A stretch of DNA of 64,000 nt, from the NCBI GenBank assembly GCA_948688495.1, contig CAPQSW010000007.1, positions 37,773 to 101,772 on the forward strand, in the 5' to 3' direction. Position numbers and translations under genes: made by a program. Below, in pieces: positions 51,134-59,573 of the stretch; the stretch's first letter is position 1, and every line of letters starts with the position of its first letter. Source of the DNA: an uncultured Lachnospiraceae bacterium (GTDB lineage: Bacteria > Bacillota > Clostridia > Lachnospirales > Lachnospiraceae). Under the pieces are notes generated by a model. The model did no database searches and was not told where the DNA came from. It saw only the letters and a program-made list of their open reading frames with translations.

Positions 51134-52006
51134 TTATTTCCCGCGTTCTGCCATCAGCAGTTCGATTTCATCCGCATTGATGCCGACCATCGCCTCGCCT
51201 AAATCCTCCGACAGCTCGGCAATCATTGCTGCATCCGTATAGTTTGTTACTGCCTTTACGATGGCGTTGGCACGTTTCTCGGGATTGCCCGATTTAAAAA
51301 TACCGGAACCAACGAACACGCCTTCCGCGCCGAGCTGCATCATCAGCGCCGCATCTGCTGGGGTTGCCACACCGCCAGCTGCAAAGTTTACGACGGGAAG
51401 CTTCTGGTTGTTATGGACATATTGGACTAAATCATAAGGCACGCACAGCCGTTTTGCCTCATCAAACAGTTCATCCTCCCGCATGGAGGAAATCTTTGCG
51501 ATAGCGCGGTTCATCATGCGCATATGGTGTACCGCCTGTACGACATCGCCGGTTCCTGGTTCGCCTTTGGTTCGGATCATAGATGCGCCTTCATTAATCC
51601 GGCGAAGCGCTTCTCCCAAATCCTTAGCGCCGCATACGAAGGGAACACGGAATTTTGTCTTATCAATATGGTAGATGTCGTCTGCCGGTGAGAGTACTTC
51701 ACTCTCATCAATATAATCAATCTCAATGGCTTCCAATAACTGCGCTTCCACAAAATGTCCAATACGGCATTTTGCCATAACCGGGATAGACACGGCCTTT
51801 TGTATGCCGCGTATCATTTTTGGGTCGCTCATGCGGGAAACACCTCCGGCAGCCCGTATATCTGCTGGGATCCGTTCAAGCGCCATGACGGCACAGGCGC
51901 CCGAGGCTTCTGCAATCTTTGCCTGTTCCGGTGTCGTGACGTCCATGATGACGCCGCCTTTTAACATCTGTGCCAGTTCTTTGTTCAATTCATATTGTCT
52001 GTTCAT
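51134..52006 (-). CDS. pdxS: Pyridoxal 5'-phosphate synthase lyase subunit
   Basis: 290 residues. (Beta/alpha)8 synthase that makes PLP from ribose-5-phosphate, glyceraldehyde-3-phosphate and ammonia. Motifs: GGVIMDVTTPEQAKIAEASGA near the N-terminus (abbreviated), the lysine in VMAKCRIGHFVEAQ, and GVFVGSGIF near the C-terminus. I start at ATG 52006 (MNRQYELNKEL) rather than the longer frame that runs into the pdxR promoter. Divergent from pdxR. Confidence 0.97.
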   Translation of the reverse strand: MNRQYELNKELAQMLKGGVIMDVTTPEQAKIAEASGACAVMALERIPADIRAAGGVSRMSDPKMIRGIQKAVSIPVMAKCRIGHFVEAQLLEAIEIDYIDESEVLSPADDIYHIDKTKFRVPFVCGAKDLGEALRRINEGASMIRTKGEPGTGDVVQAVHHMRMMNRAIAKISSMREDELFDEAKRLCVPYDLVQYVHNNQKLPVVNFAAGGVATPADAALMMQLGAEGVFVGSGIFKSGNPEKRANAIVKAVTNYTDAAMIAELSEDLGEAMVGINADEIELLMAERGK

Positions 52007-52130
52007 TGTCTCTCTCTCTTTCATTTTATGGTTTACAAATGGACTTTTTATACAGTATACTATTACTGACCATATTAAAATACCCAATTTAAATATAGCC
52101 AGTATAGTCAGAATGGAGGGACTTTGCAGA
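52007..52130. promoter_or_regulatory. Shared regulatory region of pdxS-pdxT and pdxR
   Basis: 124 bp between divergent starts. Contains AGTATACTA (about 52056) and AGTATAGTC (about 52101), a possible direct repeat, and AAATGGACTTTTTA near the pdxS side, which resembles reported PdxR sites (AAAGTGGACTA-like). Neither is proven. Confidence 0.4.
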
Positions 52131-53537
52131 ATGTTGACCTATTCGTTTGCAGATATAGGGTCAGAAAGCCTGTATCATCATCTTTACCAATGTATTAAAA
52201 ATGATATCTTATCCGGGGTGCTTTCTGCTGGGATGAAGCTGCCGTCGAAGCGCAGTTTTGCTAAAAATCTGGGTGTGAGCAATATTACGGTGGAGAATGC
52301 GTATGCTCAGCTACAGGCAGAAGGGTATATTTATTCCATTGCCAAAAAAGGATTCTATGTCAGGGAAATATCTGACCTTACAATTCCCATCTGTGTGCCG
52401 CATGCGGACAGGTTGGGGCAAAATGCTTTGCATAAGCAGTATGTTGTTGATTTTGTGAGCAACCGCATCAATCCAGAGCAGTTTCCGTTTTCTGTCTGGT
52501 CAAAGCTGCTTAGGGAAACGCTTTTAAACCGTCATGAAGAACTGCTCGAAATGCCCCCGTGGGGGGGAATTTCGGAGCTGCGGAAGGCAATTGGCTGTCA
52601 GTTAAAAGAATTTCGCAATATGGACGTCTCGGCAAAGCAGATTATTGTCGGGGCAGGGACGGAATATCTGTATGGTTTGCTCATTCAGCTTCTGGGACGG
52701 GATAAAATCTATGCGGTGGAAGATCCGGGCTATCATAAAATAGCAAAAATTTATGAAAGTAATGATGTGCAATACCGCTGCATTCCGGTGGGAAGAAACG
52801 GGATGGACGTGGATTTGCTGGAAGAATCTGGTTCTCATGTGGCGCATTTGTCGCCGTCTCATCACTTTCCAACCGGAATTGTGACGCCGATTGGAAAGCG
52901 GTATGAGCTTCTTAGCTGGGCAACCAGGAGGGAGGGACGCTATATCATTGAAGATGATTATGATTCCGAATTTCGTCTTTCCGGAAAACCGATCCCTACA
53001 CTTCAGGGCATTGACAGATCGGAACGGGTAATCTATATGAATACCTTTACCAAAAGCCTTGCTTCCACTATCCGTATCAGCTATATGGTACTGCCGCAGC
53101 ATCTGTTGCAGGAATTTGAAAAAAGGCTGTCTTTTTACTCCTGTACGGTATCCAACTTTGAACAGTACACGCTAGCGCGTTTTATTGAAGAAGGCTATTT
53201 TGAAAAGCATATCAACCGTATGCGCACATATTACCGCCGCATCCGGGATGAGCTGGTGGATGCCATCAAAGGAAGTTCTCTTGCCTCCTGCTGTAAAATC
53301 ATGGAGGAAGACGCGGGACTGCATTTTCTGCTTCGGATAGATTCAGGGTTGTCAGATGAGGAGCTTCTGCAGAGGATGGAGCGGGCCGGTATCCGCATTT
53401 CCGGGCTGTCGGAGTATTATTATGACAGGACGCAGGAGGTTCCGACCCATACCTTTATTATCAATTACTCCGGGCTTTCCACCGGAAAGATTTCAGATGT
53501 AGTGAAAATGTTTACGAAATGCATTTTTGTTGGATAA
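52131..53537 (+). CDS. pdxR: MocR/PdxR-type regulator of PLP synthesis
   Basis: 468 residues. GntR-type winged helix (about 1-75; GVLSAGMKLPSKRSFAKNLGVSNITVENAY abbreviated to its LPSKRSFAKNLGVS core) fused to an aminotransferase fold (about 110-465). PLP-binding lysine K308 in TFTKSLASTIRISYM, and EDPGYHKIAKIY is conserved. PdxR activates pdxST when PLP is low. Its divergent placement next to pdxS fits. The open frame extends to 51726 but overlaps pdxS; ATG 52131 has GGAGGG about 10 nt upstream. Confidence 0.93.
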   Translation: MLTYSFADIGSESLYHHLYQCIKNDILSGVLSAGMKLPSKRSFAKNLGVSNITVENAYAQLQAEGYIYSIAKKGFYVREISDLTIPICVPHADRLGQNALHKQYVVDFVSNRINPEQFPFSVWSKLLRETLLNRHEELLEMPPWGGISELRKAIGCQLKEFRNMDVSAKQIIVGAGTEYLYGLLIQLLGRDKIYAVEDPGYHKIAKIYESNDVQYRCIPVGRNGMDVDLLEESGSHVAHLSPSHHFPTGIVTPIGKRYELLSWATRREGRYIIEDDYDSEFRLSGKPIPTLQGIDRSERVIYMNTFTKSLASTIRISYMVLPQHLLQEFEKRLSFYSCTVSNFEQYTLARFIEEGYFEKHINRMRTYYRRIRDELVDAIKGSSLASCCKIMEEDAGLHFLLRIDSGLSDEELLQRMERAGIRISGLSEYYYDRTQEVPTHTFIINYSGLSTGKISDVVKMFTKCIFVG

Positions 53538-53579
53538 CAATTGGTAAATTTTGATATACCACTTTATGGCCGAATCTGA

Positions 53580-53585
53580 TATAAT
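53580..53585 (+). promoter_or_regulatory. -10 hexamer of the LamG/Ig surface gene
   Basis: TATAAT at 53580-53585, 32 bp before the gene. No good -35 element, so an activator may be needed. Confidence 0.4.
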
Positions 53586-53616
53586 GATAAAAAATTATAA
53601 AGGAGGCATTTTTCTA

Positions 53617-55641
53617 ATGAAAAAAGAGAATGTATGGAAACAGGCGCTTGCCCTGGTTATGTCCGCTGCTCTTGTACTTGGAAACGTTTCACCGGTTTCC
53701 GCTGCTACAGGAGATGTTACGGCAGGAACAACAGGCGCTACAACAGAAGGGACGGCTGGCGACTCGTCATCCGTAAGCAATCAGGATGCGTATAAGGAGC
53801 TGAAGTTTGACTTTGAAGATGGTCAGCGGGAGGTTTCAGGGGACAATGCAACTTACACTGAGAATGGTATCTCGTTTACCGGCTCTAAGAGTATTGAAGT
53901 TGTAGATGCGCCTGTTGTAAGTGGAGATGATGCACAGCGTGGTAAGGCATTAAAGTTTTCTGCGAAAAGGGCGGCAACGAATGGTGCAAGTGAGGAGGTA
54001 GTAACCGGTACAACCAGCCTTACGACTGCACAGGAAGCGCTTTCTAAGTATGATTTTTCCAATGGAGTTACATTTTCCATGGATATTTTTCCAAATGAGG
54101 ATCAGTCTGACTGGGGTTATTTATTTGGTCTAGGCACATTCAACGATGAGGGACATTATGTGACCGGAACACTTGGATTTATTGCAGGTTTTGGTGCGCC
54201 ATGGGAACCGCTTTTCCCGCACAACGCATGGCAGGATAACAATAGTGTGAACAGTAATTACATGTATCTTTGCAAGAATTTAAACAAATGGTATCATTTA
54301 GATTACGTCTATACTGCAGATGGGTTGACGATCAAAGTTGACGGTGTACCCGCGGTAGCTTATAGACCTGAAAAGGAGAAAATGCAAACGATTCTGCAGA
54401 ATTTGAGCAAGGGACAGCTTCGTCTTGCTCAGGGACCGGATCTTAAGAATGAGGGCTTTTTAGGCTATATGGATAATGTAACCATTACTCCGGTAGCGCC
54501 ACATCAACATACGTATACAGATGCTGATATTATTAGTGAAACGCAGGCAACTTGTACAACACCTGGAACGGCAACAGTAAGATGCTCCACATGTGGCGGA
54601 ACTGTAACCGTTGAGAGGAGTCCCGCACTGGGTCATGCTTACACCCATATTCCGGAAAAAGCTGCAACCTGTACGGAAGCAGGTAATCGTGACCATTATA
54701 AATGTTCAAGATGCTACGGTTATTTTGTGAGTGGCGATGATGGAGTGCAGTCATCTACCAAGAAGGATGTTACATTACCGGCAGCAGGCCATGATTATGC
54801 GGATCCAGTGACGACAAAGGCGACAGCCACGACGGACGGCAAGACTACAAAGACATGTAAAAACTGTGCAGAAGGAACTACCGGACATTCCGTGACAGAA
54901 GTGATTGCCAAGGCAAGCAACATTACCTTGGAGAAGACCAGCTATACCTATACGGGCAAAGCTATTACACCTAAGGTTACTGTAAAGGACAGAGCAAATA
55001 ATGTGATTGATGCAGCAAACTACACAATTACTTATAAGAATAATATTAAGGCCGGTAAGGCTACGGCAGTAATTACTTTTAAGGGTGACAAATATGCCGG
55101 AGTAGTTAACAGGGAATTTACAATTACAGCGGCAGTCAGCCTGACATTAAATAAATCAAGCGTTACACTGTATACAGGAAAGGCTTCTAAAACCATAACG
55201 GTTAAGGCAACCGTGAAAGGTACGTCCCAGAAAGTAACATGGAAAACCAGCAATAAGAAGGTTGCCAAAGTAGATTCGAAGGGTAAGATTACTGCTGTCG
55301 GCAAAGGTACGGCAAACGTTACGGCTACGGTAAATGGAATCAAGAAGACCGTTAAAGTTACGGTTAAGAATCCTACCATTACGGTAAAGAATGGCAAGAA
55401 GGCCGTTAAGAATAAGAAGACTGTTACTGTTAAGAAAAAGAAGAGTGTGAAGCTGACAGTAAGTGAGAAGCCGAAGAAATCTGGCGTCACTGTTAAGAAA
55501 CTTTCCAAGAAGGATGCAAAAATTGCTTCTGTGACCTATAAGAAGGGCAAGCTCACAATCAAGGGTAAGAAGAAAGGTACGGTTTCAGTTAAGATTACGA
55601 GTGGAAAGACAACATTTACCATTAAGGTTAAAGTGAAATAA
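53617..55641 (+). CDS. Secreted LamG-like/Ig surface protein with Cys-repeat modules
   Basis: 674 residues. Signal peptide to about 30 (SPVSAA). A LamG/concanavalin-like domain (about 55-285) is followed by two CxxC repeat modules (ATCTTPGTATVRCSTCGG; ATCTEAGNRDHYKCSRC), an MBG-like domain (about 430-505; YTYTGKAITPKVTVKD), a Big_2 Ig domain (about 505-590) and an extremely lysine-rich Ig-like C-terminus. Built from the same parts as the giant proteins and likely part of the same surface set, though separated by about 5 kb. No LPXTG. Start ATG 53617 follows AAAGGAGG. Confidence 0.8.
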   Translation: MKKENVWKQALALVMSAALVLGNVSPVSAATGDVTAGTTGATTEGTAGDSSSVSNQDAYKELKFDFEDGQREVSGDNATYTENGISFTGSKSIEVVDAPVVSGDDAQRGKALKFSAKRAATNGASEEVVTGTTSLTTAQEALSKYDFSNGVTFSMDIFPNEDQSDWGYLFGLGTFNDEGHYVTGTLGFIAGFGAPWEPLFPHNAWQDNNSVNSNYMYLCKNLNKWYHLDYVYTADGLTIKVDGVPAVAYRPEKEKMQTILQNLSKGQLRLAQGPDLKNEGFLGYMDNVTITPVAPHQHTYTDADIISETQATCTTPGTATVRCSTCGGTVTVERSPALGHAYTHIPEKAATCTEAGNRDHYKCSRCYGYFVSGDDGVQSSTKKDVTLPAAGHDYADPVTTKATATTDGKTTKTCKNCAEGTTGHSVTEVIAKASNITLEKTSYTYTGKAITPKVTVKDRANNVIDAANYTITYKNNIKAGKATAVITFKGDKYAGVVNREFTITAAVSLTLNKSSVTLYTGKASKTITVKATVKGTSQKVTWKTSNKKVAKVDSKGKITAVGKGTANVTATVNGIKKTVKVTVKNPTITVKNGKKAVKNKKTVTVKKKKSVKLTVSEKPKKSGVTVKKLSKKDAKIASVTYKKGKLTIKGKKKGTVSVKITSGKTTFTIKVKVK

Positions 55642-55656
55642 GTAATCGCTAAAAGG

Positions 55657-55683
55657 ACAGCCGCGCAGATGCGCGGCTGTTTT
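55657..55683 (+). terminator. Intrinsic terminator after the LamG/Ig surface gene
   Basis: Perfect 10-bp stem ACAGCCGCGC/GCGCGGCTGT with loop AGAT, followed by TTT. Confidence 0.85.
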
Positions 55684-55789
55684 GCTGCGTCCATGTTGGT
55701 TCATATTGAAAATCATATCCACAATAAGATGGCAGGAAGAAAGCTTGGTTGGCACTATTTTTTATGAATTTTTTATATATTTTTAGTGC

Positions 55790-55833
55790 AATCTTAGCGG
55801 AATCTTAGCGCTTCATATGCAAATAAGTATAAT
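55790..55833 (+). promoter_or_regulatory. 11-bp direct repeat and -10 upstream of the MATE gene
   Basis: AATCTTAGCGG (55790-55800) and AATCTTAGCGC (55801-55811) repeat with an 11-bp period; TATAAT follows at 55828-55833. Direct repeats with this period in place of a -35 are typical of OmpR/PhoB-type response regulators. Confidence 0.5.
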
Positions 55834-55883
55834 TTTCATTTACAGGAAATCAAAAACAAGGGTAAAATTTCCCTGAATTTATG

Positions 55884-55912
55884 TTGACAATAAAAACTAA
55901 TGAGAGTACAAT
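55884..55912 (+). promoter_or_regulatory. Second, consensus sigma-A promoter of the MATE gene
   Basis: TTGACA (55884-55889), 17-bp spacer, TACAAT (55907-55912). It is 45 bp from the gene. Confidence 0.8.
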
Positions 55913-55956
55913 TAGGAACGCTACGAAAAAATAGACAAATGAATAGGAGGGATGAA

Positions 55957-57345
55957 ATGGATAGCAGAAATACAGAAAAAAACACAGAAAACAAGATGGG
56001 TACAATGAAAGTGAACAAGCTGGTGTGGAACATGTCGCTTCCGATGATGGTATCCATGCTGGTGCAGGCGCTTTATAATATCGTGGACAGTATCTTTGTG
56101 GCGCAGTTATCAGAGGATGCGCTGACAGCGGTATCTCTTGCATTTCCCCTACAGACGCTTATCATTGCAGTTGGAGCGGGTACTGGTGTTGGTATCAATG
56201 CCATTTTGTCAAAATCACTGGGAGAGAAAAATTTTAAGAAGGCAAACGCTGTGGCGCTGAACGGAGGATTTCTTTATATAATGAGTTATCTTTTGTTTTT
56301 TGTTTTGGGGTTTACGGTGGTAAGGCCCTTTTATGCGAGTCAGCTTAAGGGCAGCTCACCTGCAATCTTTGACATGGGTGTGCAGTACCTGAGCATTGTT
56401 ATGATTTTTTCTATGGGAATTTTCGGGCAGTTTTTCTTTGAGAGGATTCTGACATCTACCGGAAAGACAATTTTTAGTATGGTGTCACAGCTTTCGGGCG
56501 CTATTACAAATATTATTTTAGATCCAATTCTTATTTTCGGGTTGCTTGGTCTGCCGAAGATGGGGGTAGCGGGCGCAGCTGTCGCAACGGTTATCGGGCA
56601 GTGTGTGGCTGCCGTTGTTGCCGGCTTCTGTAATATGAAATTTAACCATGAGATAAATCTGTCCCTAAAGGGATTTCGCTTGAATGGGGCATTGATTGGG
56701 AATATTTATATGGTGGGCGTTCCTTCTATAATAATGCAGTCTATTGGTTCGGTTATGGTTTACTGTATGAACAAGATTCTTATTGATTTTTCTTCTACAG
56801 CAACAGCGGTCTTCGGGGTTTATTTCAAGCTTCAGAGTTTCTTTTTTATGCCGGTGTTTGGATTGAACAATGGTATCACGCCGATTATCGCCTACAGCTA
56901 TGGTGCGAGGCAGAGGAAACGCATGATTAAGACTATCAAGCTTAGTATGGGGATTGCGTTTGGATTGTTGTTATTTGGCTTTGCTGCCTTTGAACTTGTT
57001 CCGCATGTTCTGCTAAAGATGTTTGATGCATCGGAGGAAATGATGGGAATTGGATGCCATGCGCTAAGAGTTATCGGTTTCCATTTTCTGGTAGCGTGGT
57101 TCTGTATCATAGCGATGACTGTTTTTCAAGCACTGGGAAAGGCTGTTTACAGTATGGCTGTTGCTATTTTGAGGCAGTTGGTTGTGTTGGTTCCTGCAGC
57201 GTATATTCTTGCGAAAGCGGGCGGTCTGGATATGGTCTGGTGGTCGTTCCCGATTGCAGAGCTGATGTCCTTTGCGGTGTCGGGAACTTGTCTGATGAGT
57301 ATTTATAAGAAAATTATCAAGCCTTTGCCGGAGGGCAGGGAATAA
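55957..57345 (+). CDS. MATE-family multidrug/metabolite exporter
   Basis: 462 residues with about 12 membrane helices. LVWNMSLPMMVSMLVQALYNIVDSIFV (shortened: SLPMMVSMLVQALYNIVD) opens the first repeat, and GVYFKLQSFFFMPVFGLNNG starts the second, as in MATE transporters, which use Na+ or H+ gradients. Substrate unknown. Start ATG 55957 follows TAGGAGG. Confidence 0.93.
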   Translation: MDSRNTEKNTENKMGTMKVNKLVWNMSLPMMVSMLVQALYNIVDSIFVAQLSEDALTAVSLAFPLQTLIIAVGAGTGVGINAILSKSLGEKNFKKANAVALNGGFLYIMSYLLFFVLGFTVVRPFYASQLKGSSPAIFDMGVQYLSIVMIFSMGIFGQFFFERILTSTGKTIFSMVSQLSGAITNIILDPILIFGLLGLPKMGVAGAAVATVIGQCVAAVVAGFCNMKFNHEINLSLKGFRLNGALIGNIYMVGVPSIIMQSIGSVMVYCMNKILIDFSSTATAVFGVYFKLQSFFFMPVFGLNNGITPIIAYSYGARQRKRMIKTIKLSMGIAFGLLLFGFAAFELVPHVLLKMFDASEEMMGIGCHALRVIGFHFLVAWFCIIAMTVFQALGKAVYSMAVAILRQLVVLVPAAYILAKAGGLDMVWWSFPIAELMSFAVSGTCLMSIYKKIIKPLPEGRE

Positions 57346-57352
57346 AAATCAG

Positions 57353-57381
57353 TTGACAACAGAGATAAATTTTAGTATGCT
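57353..57381 (+). promoter_or_regulatory. Sigma-A promoter of the lipoprotein gene
   Basis: TTGACA (57353-57358), 17-bp spacer, TATGCT (57376-57381). Confidence 0.75.
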
Positions 57382-57443
57382 GAACTACGTTAGTACAATT
57401 ATATATCAATAGGAAAGAGATGGAAAACAAGGAGGAAAGTAGT

Positions 57444-58094
57444 ATGAAAAGGAAGACATTAAAATTTTTTGCATGTGCAGCCATTATGGCAATGACATTA
57501 TCTGTTACGGCATGCGGCGGTTCTGACAAAGAAGATAAAGCGACAGAAACAGAGGCAGAAGGGGATGCAGCAGATGCGACAGATGCAGCAGACGACAGCG
57601 CGGACGCAGCAGATGCGACAGATGCAGCAGATGACAGCACGGATGCAGCAGACGACAGCGCGGGCGCAGCAGATGACAGCACGGATGCGGCAGATGACAG
57701 CGCGGACGCAGCAGATGATGCGACAGACGATAGTGCGGCGGCAGACAGCAGTGCAGCTGCGGGCACTACATTGGAGGAATTGTTCAAGGAGCCGACGGCA
57801 AAGGCTGCTTTTGACAGCATGACTGAGTCCATAGCATCAGAGGGAATGTCTGCTTCTATTAACGCAGTTGGAAATGAGATGATTATGGAAGTTAACATTG
57901 AGGACAGTTCCCTGATTGTAGATGGTCTTAGTGATTCATTGAACGCAGCGTTGGATGCGCAGGCGGAAACATTTAAGACACAGGTGAAGACACTTGACAC
58001 TTCCGTTGGACAGGAAGGTGCATGCACGTTTACCGTACGTTATCTTGATCCAGACGGAAACGTATTGGCAGAGAGATCTTTTAAGGCAGAGTAA
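57444..58094 (+). CDS. Lipoprotein with acidic repeat linker and DUF4854-like domain
   Basis: 216 residues. Lipobox VTAC with Cys24, then a low-complexity linker of repeated A-A-D/D-D-S units (about residues 35-105), then a small domain (about 108-216; LEELFKEPTAKAAFDSM, YLDPDGNVLAERSF) resembling DUF4854. Membrane-anchored on the outside. The linker DNA is a near-perfect repeat. Start ATG 57444 follows AAGGAGG; ATG 57420 is too far upstream. Confidence 0.75.
   Translation: MKRKTLKFFACAAIMAMTLSVTACGGSDKEDKATETEAEGDAADATDAADDSADAADATDAADDSTDAADDSAGAADDSTDAADDSADAADDATDDSAAADSSAAAGTTLEELFKEPTAKAAFDSMTESIASEGMSASINAVGNEMIMEVNIEDSSLIVDGLSDSLNAALDAQAETFKTQVKTLDTSVGQEGACTFTVRYLDPDGNVLAERSFKAE
57558..57745 (+). 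repeat. Imperfect tandem repeat encoding the lipoprotein linker
   Basis: Units built on GCAGATGACAGC / GCAGACGACAGC with GCGGAC or ACGGAT variants repeat in frame. Length change in multiples of 3 would lengthen or shorten the linker without a frameshift. Confidence 0.8.
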
Positions 58095-58110
58095 TACAAA
58101 TATTATTAGG

Positions 58111-58164
58111 AAAATGCAAGGGCTGAATTGTTACAATTTAAAAAAAGTCCTTGCATTTTTTTTA
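58111..58164 (+). terminator. Intrinsic terminator after the lipoprotein gene
   Basis: AAAATGCAAGG (58111-58121) pairs with CCTTGCATTTT (58149-58159), followed by more T residues. The right arm overlaps the -35 of the S10 promoter. Confidence 0.75.
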
Positions 58165-58179
58165 AAGATGTTTTATACT
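58151..58179 (+). promoter_or_regulatory. Promoter of the S10 ribosomal protein operon
   Basis: TTGCAT (58151-58156), 17-bp spacer, TATACT (58174-58179), about 230 bp upstream of rpsJ. Confidence 0.65.
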
Positions 58180-58274
58180 AATATCTGCTGTGGCATGATA
58201 GCGAGGAAGCGAGAGGTTGCTGCCGCAAATATGGCAGGTTTTTCCGTGGAGCGAATGTCAAGTTAGGAAACTGG

Positions 58275-58374
58275 CGACAAGTCACTGTATCACAACAAAT
58301 TGTCTGCAAGAAGCAGAAACAACGTGTGTAGTTCATATGACACACACGGAAAAGTGTACAGTCACCGCTTGTCG
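58275..58374 (+). other. Structured 5' leader of the S10 operon
   Basis: CGACAAG (58275-58281) pairs with CTTGTCG (58368-58374), and ACTGTA (58284-58289) with TACAGT (58357-58362). An inner hairpin CGTGTGT/ACACACG (58323-58329, 58342-58348) lies between them. No T-run. A candidate ribosomal-protein-binding leader, by analogy with other bacteria. The rest of 58095-58411 holds only the terminator and promoter. Confidence 0.45.
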
Positions 58375-58411
58375 TACTGAATGAAAGTGCGAAAAGGAGG
58401 CGGCTTTTTTT

Positions 58412-58729
58412 ATGGCAAGTCAAGTAATGAGAATCACACTGAAGGCATACGACCATCAGTTAGTGGATGCATCTGCAAAGAAAATTATCGAAACTGTAAA
58501 AAAGAATGGATCACAGGTGAGCGGACCAGTACCCCTTCCTACGAAGAAAGAAGTGGTTACCATTTTGCGGGCAGTTCACAAGTACAAAGATTCCAGAGAG
58601 CAGTTTGAGCAGAGAACCCACAAGAGGCTGATTGATATTATCACGCCGACCCAGAAGACGGTTGATGCGTTATCCAGACTGGAGATGCCTGCTGGTGTGT
58701 ACATTGATATCAAAATGAAGAACAAGTAA
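58412..58729 (+). CDS. rpsJ: Ribosomal protein S10 (NusE)
   Basis: 105 residues, with RITLKAYDHQLVDASAKKII and the S10 signature KRLIDIITPTQKTVDAL. Small-subunit head protein and NusE partner of NusB in antitermination. First gene of the S10 operon, start ATG 58412 behind AAAGGAGG. Confidence 0.98.
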   Translation: MASQVMRITLKAYDHQLVDASAKKIIETVKKNGSQVSGPVPLPTKKEVVTILRAVHKYKDSREQFEQRTHKRLIDIITPTQKTVDALSRLEMPAGVYIDIKMKNK

Positions 58730-58853
58730 CATTAAGGTAACAATCCTGACAGGTTTATGCATATATACTCTGTTCTAGGATGAACGGTTCCGCTGCCCCA
58801 TGATAAATATGGGTATGAAGCGTTCCGCTGTAGAGAAAACAGGAGGTAAAAGA

Positions 58854-59537
58854 ATGAAGAAAGCGATTTTAGCTACAAAAGTCGGAATGACTCAAATCTT
58901 CAACACAGACGGCGTATTAGTGCCGGTTACAGTGCTGCAGGCTGGCCCTTGTGTTGTAACTCAGATTAAGACTGAGGAAAACGATGGATACAGCGCAGTT
59001 CAGGTTGGCTTTGTTGACAAGAAAGATAAGATTGTGAACAAGGATGCTAACGGCAAGAAAGAAATCAGACACAGGCATGGAGCTACGAAGGCAGAGAAAG
59101 GTCATTTTGACAAGGCCGGCGTATCCAGCAAGAGGTTTGTAAGAGAGTTTAAGCTTGAGAATGCTGCTGATTATAAATTAGCAGACGAAATCAAAGCTGA
59201 TATTTTTGCAGAGGGCGACAAGATTGACGCTACTGCAATTTCCAAAGGAAAAGGATTTCAGGGCGCTATTAAGAGACATGGCCAGCATAGAGGGCCGATG
59301 GCGCACGGTTCTAAGTTCCATCGTCATCAGGGTTCTAATGGTGCATGTTCCAGCCCGAGTAAGGTGTTTAAAGGAAAAGGGATGCCGGGACATATGGGTT
59401 GTGTAAAAGTCACTGTTCAGAATTTGGAAGTTGTCAGAGTGGACGCTGAAAACAATCTGCTTTTGATAAAAGGCTCTGTACCGGGACCGAAGAAATCTTT
59501 AGTAACTATTAAAGAGACCGTGAAGAAAGAAAAATAG
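58854..59537 (+). CDS. rplC: Ribosomal protein L3
   Basis: 227 residues, beginning MKKAILATKVGMTQIF and containing GKGFQGAIKRHGQHRGPMAHGS, the L3 loop near the peptidyl-transferase centre (shortened: KGFQGAIKRHGQ). Start ATG 58854 follows AGGAGG; the frame extends to 58800 without a better site. A 124-bp gap after rpsJ holds two similar GTTCCGCTG segments and no gene. Confidence 0.98.
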   Translation: MKKAILATKVGMTQIFNTDGVLVPVTVLQAGPCVVTQIKTEENDGYSAVQVGFVDKKDKIVNKDANGKKEIRHRHGATKAEKGHFDKAGVSSKRFVREFKLENAADYKLADEIKADIFAEGDKIDATAISKGKGFQGAIKRHGQHRGPMAHGSKFHRHQGSNGACSSPSKVFKGKGMPGHMGCVKVTVQNLEVVRVDAENNLLLIKGSVPGPKKSLVTIKETVKKEK

Positions 59538-59573
59538 TGCCTGGGAAGGAAAGATGAAAGGAGGAACTTAGAG

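Noticed and set aside
37724..58255. Shared 12-mer TGGAGCGAATGT in the giant gene B leader and the S10 leader
   Set aside because: A chance 12-bp match is expected many times in 64 kb and the flanks differ.
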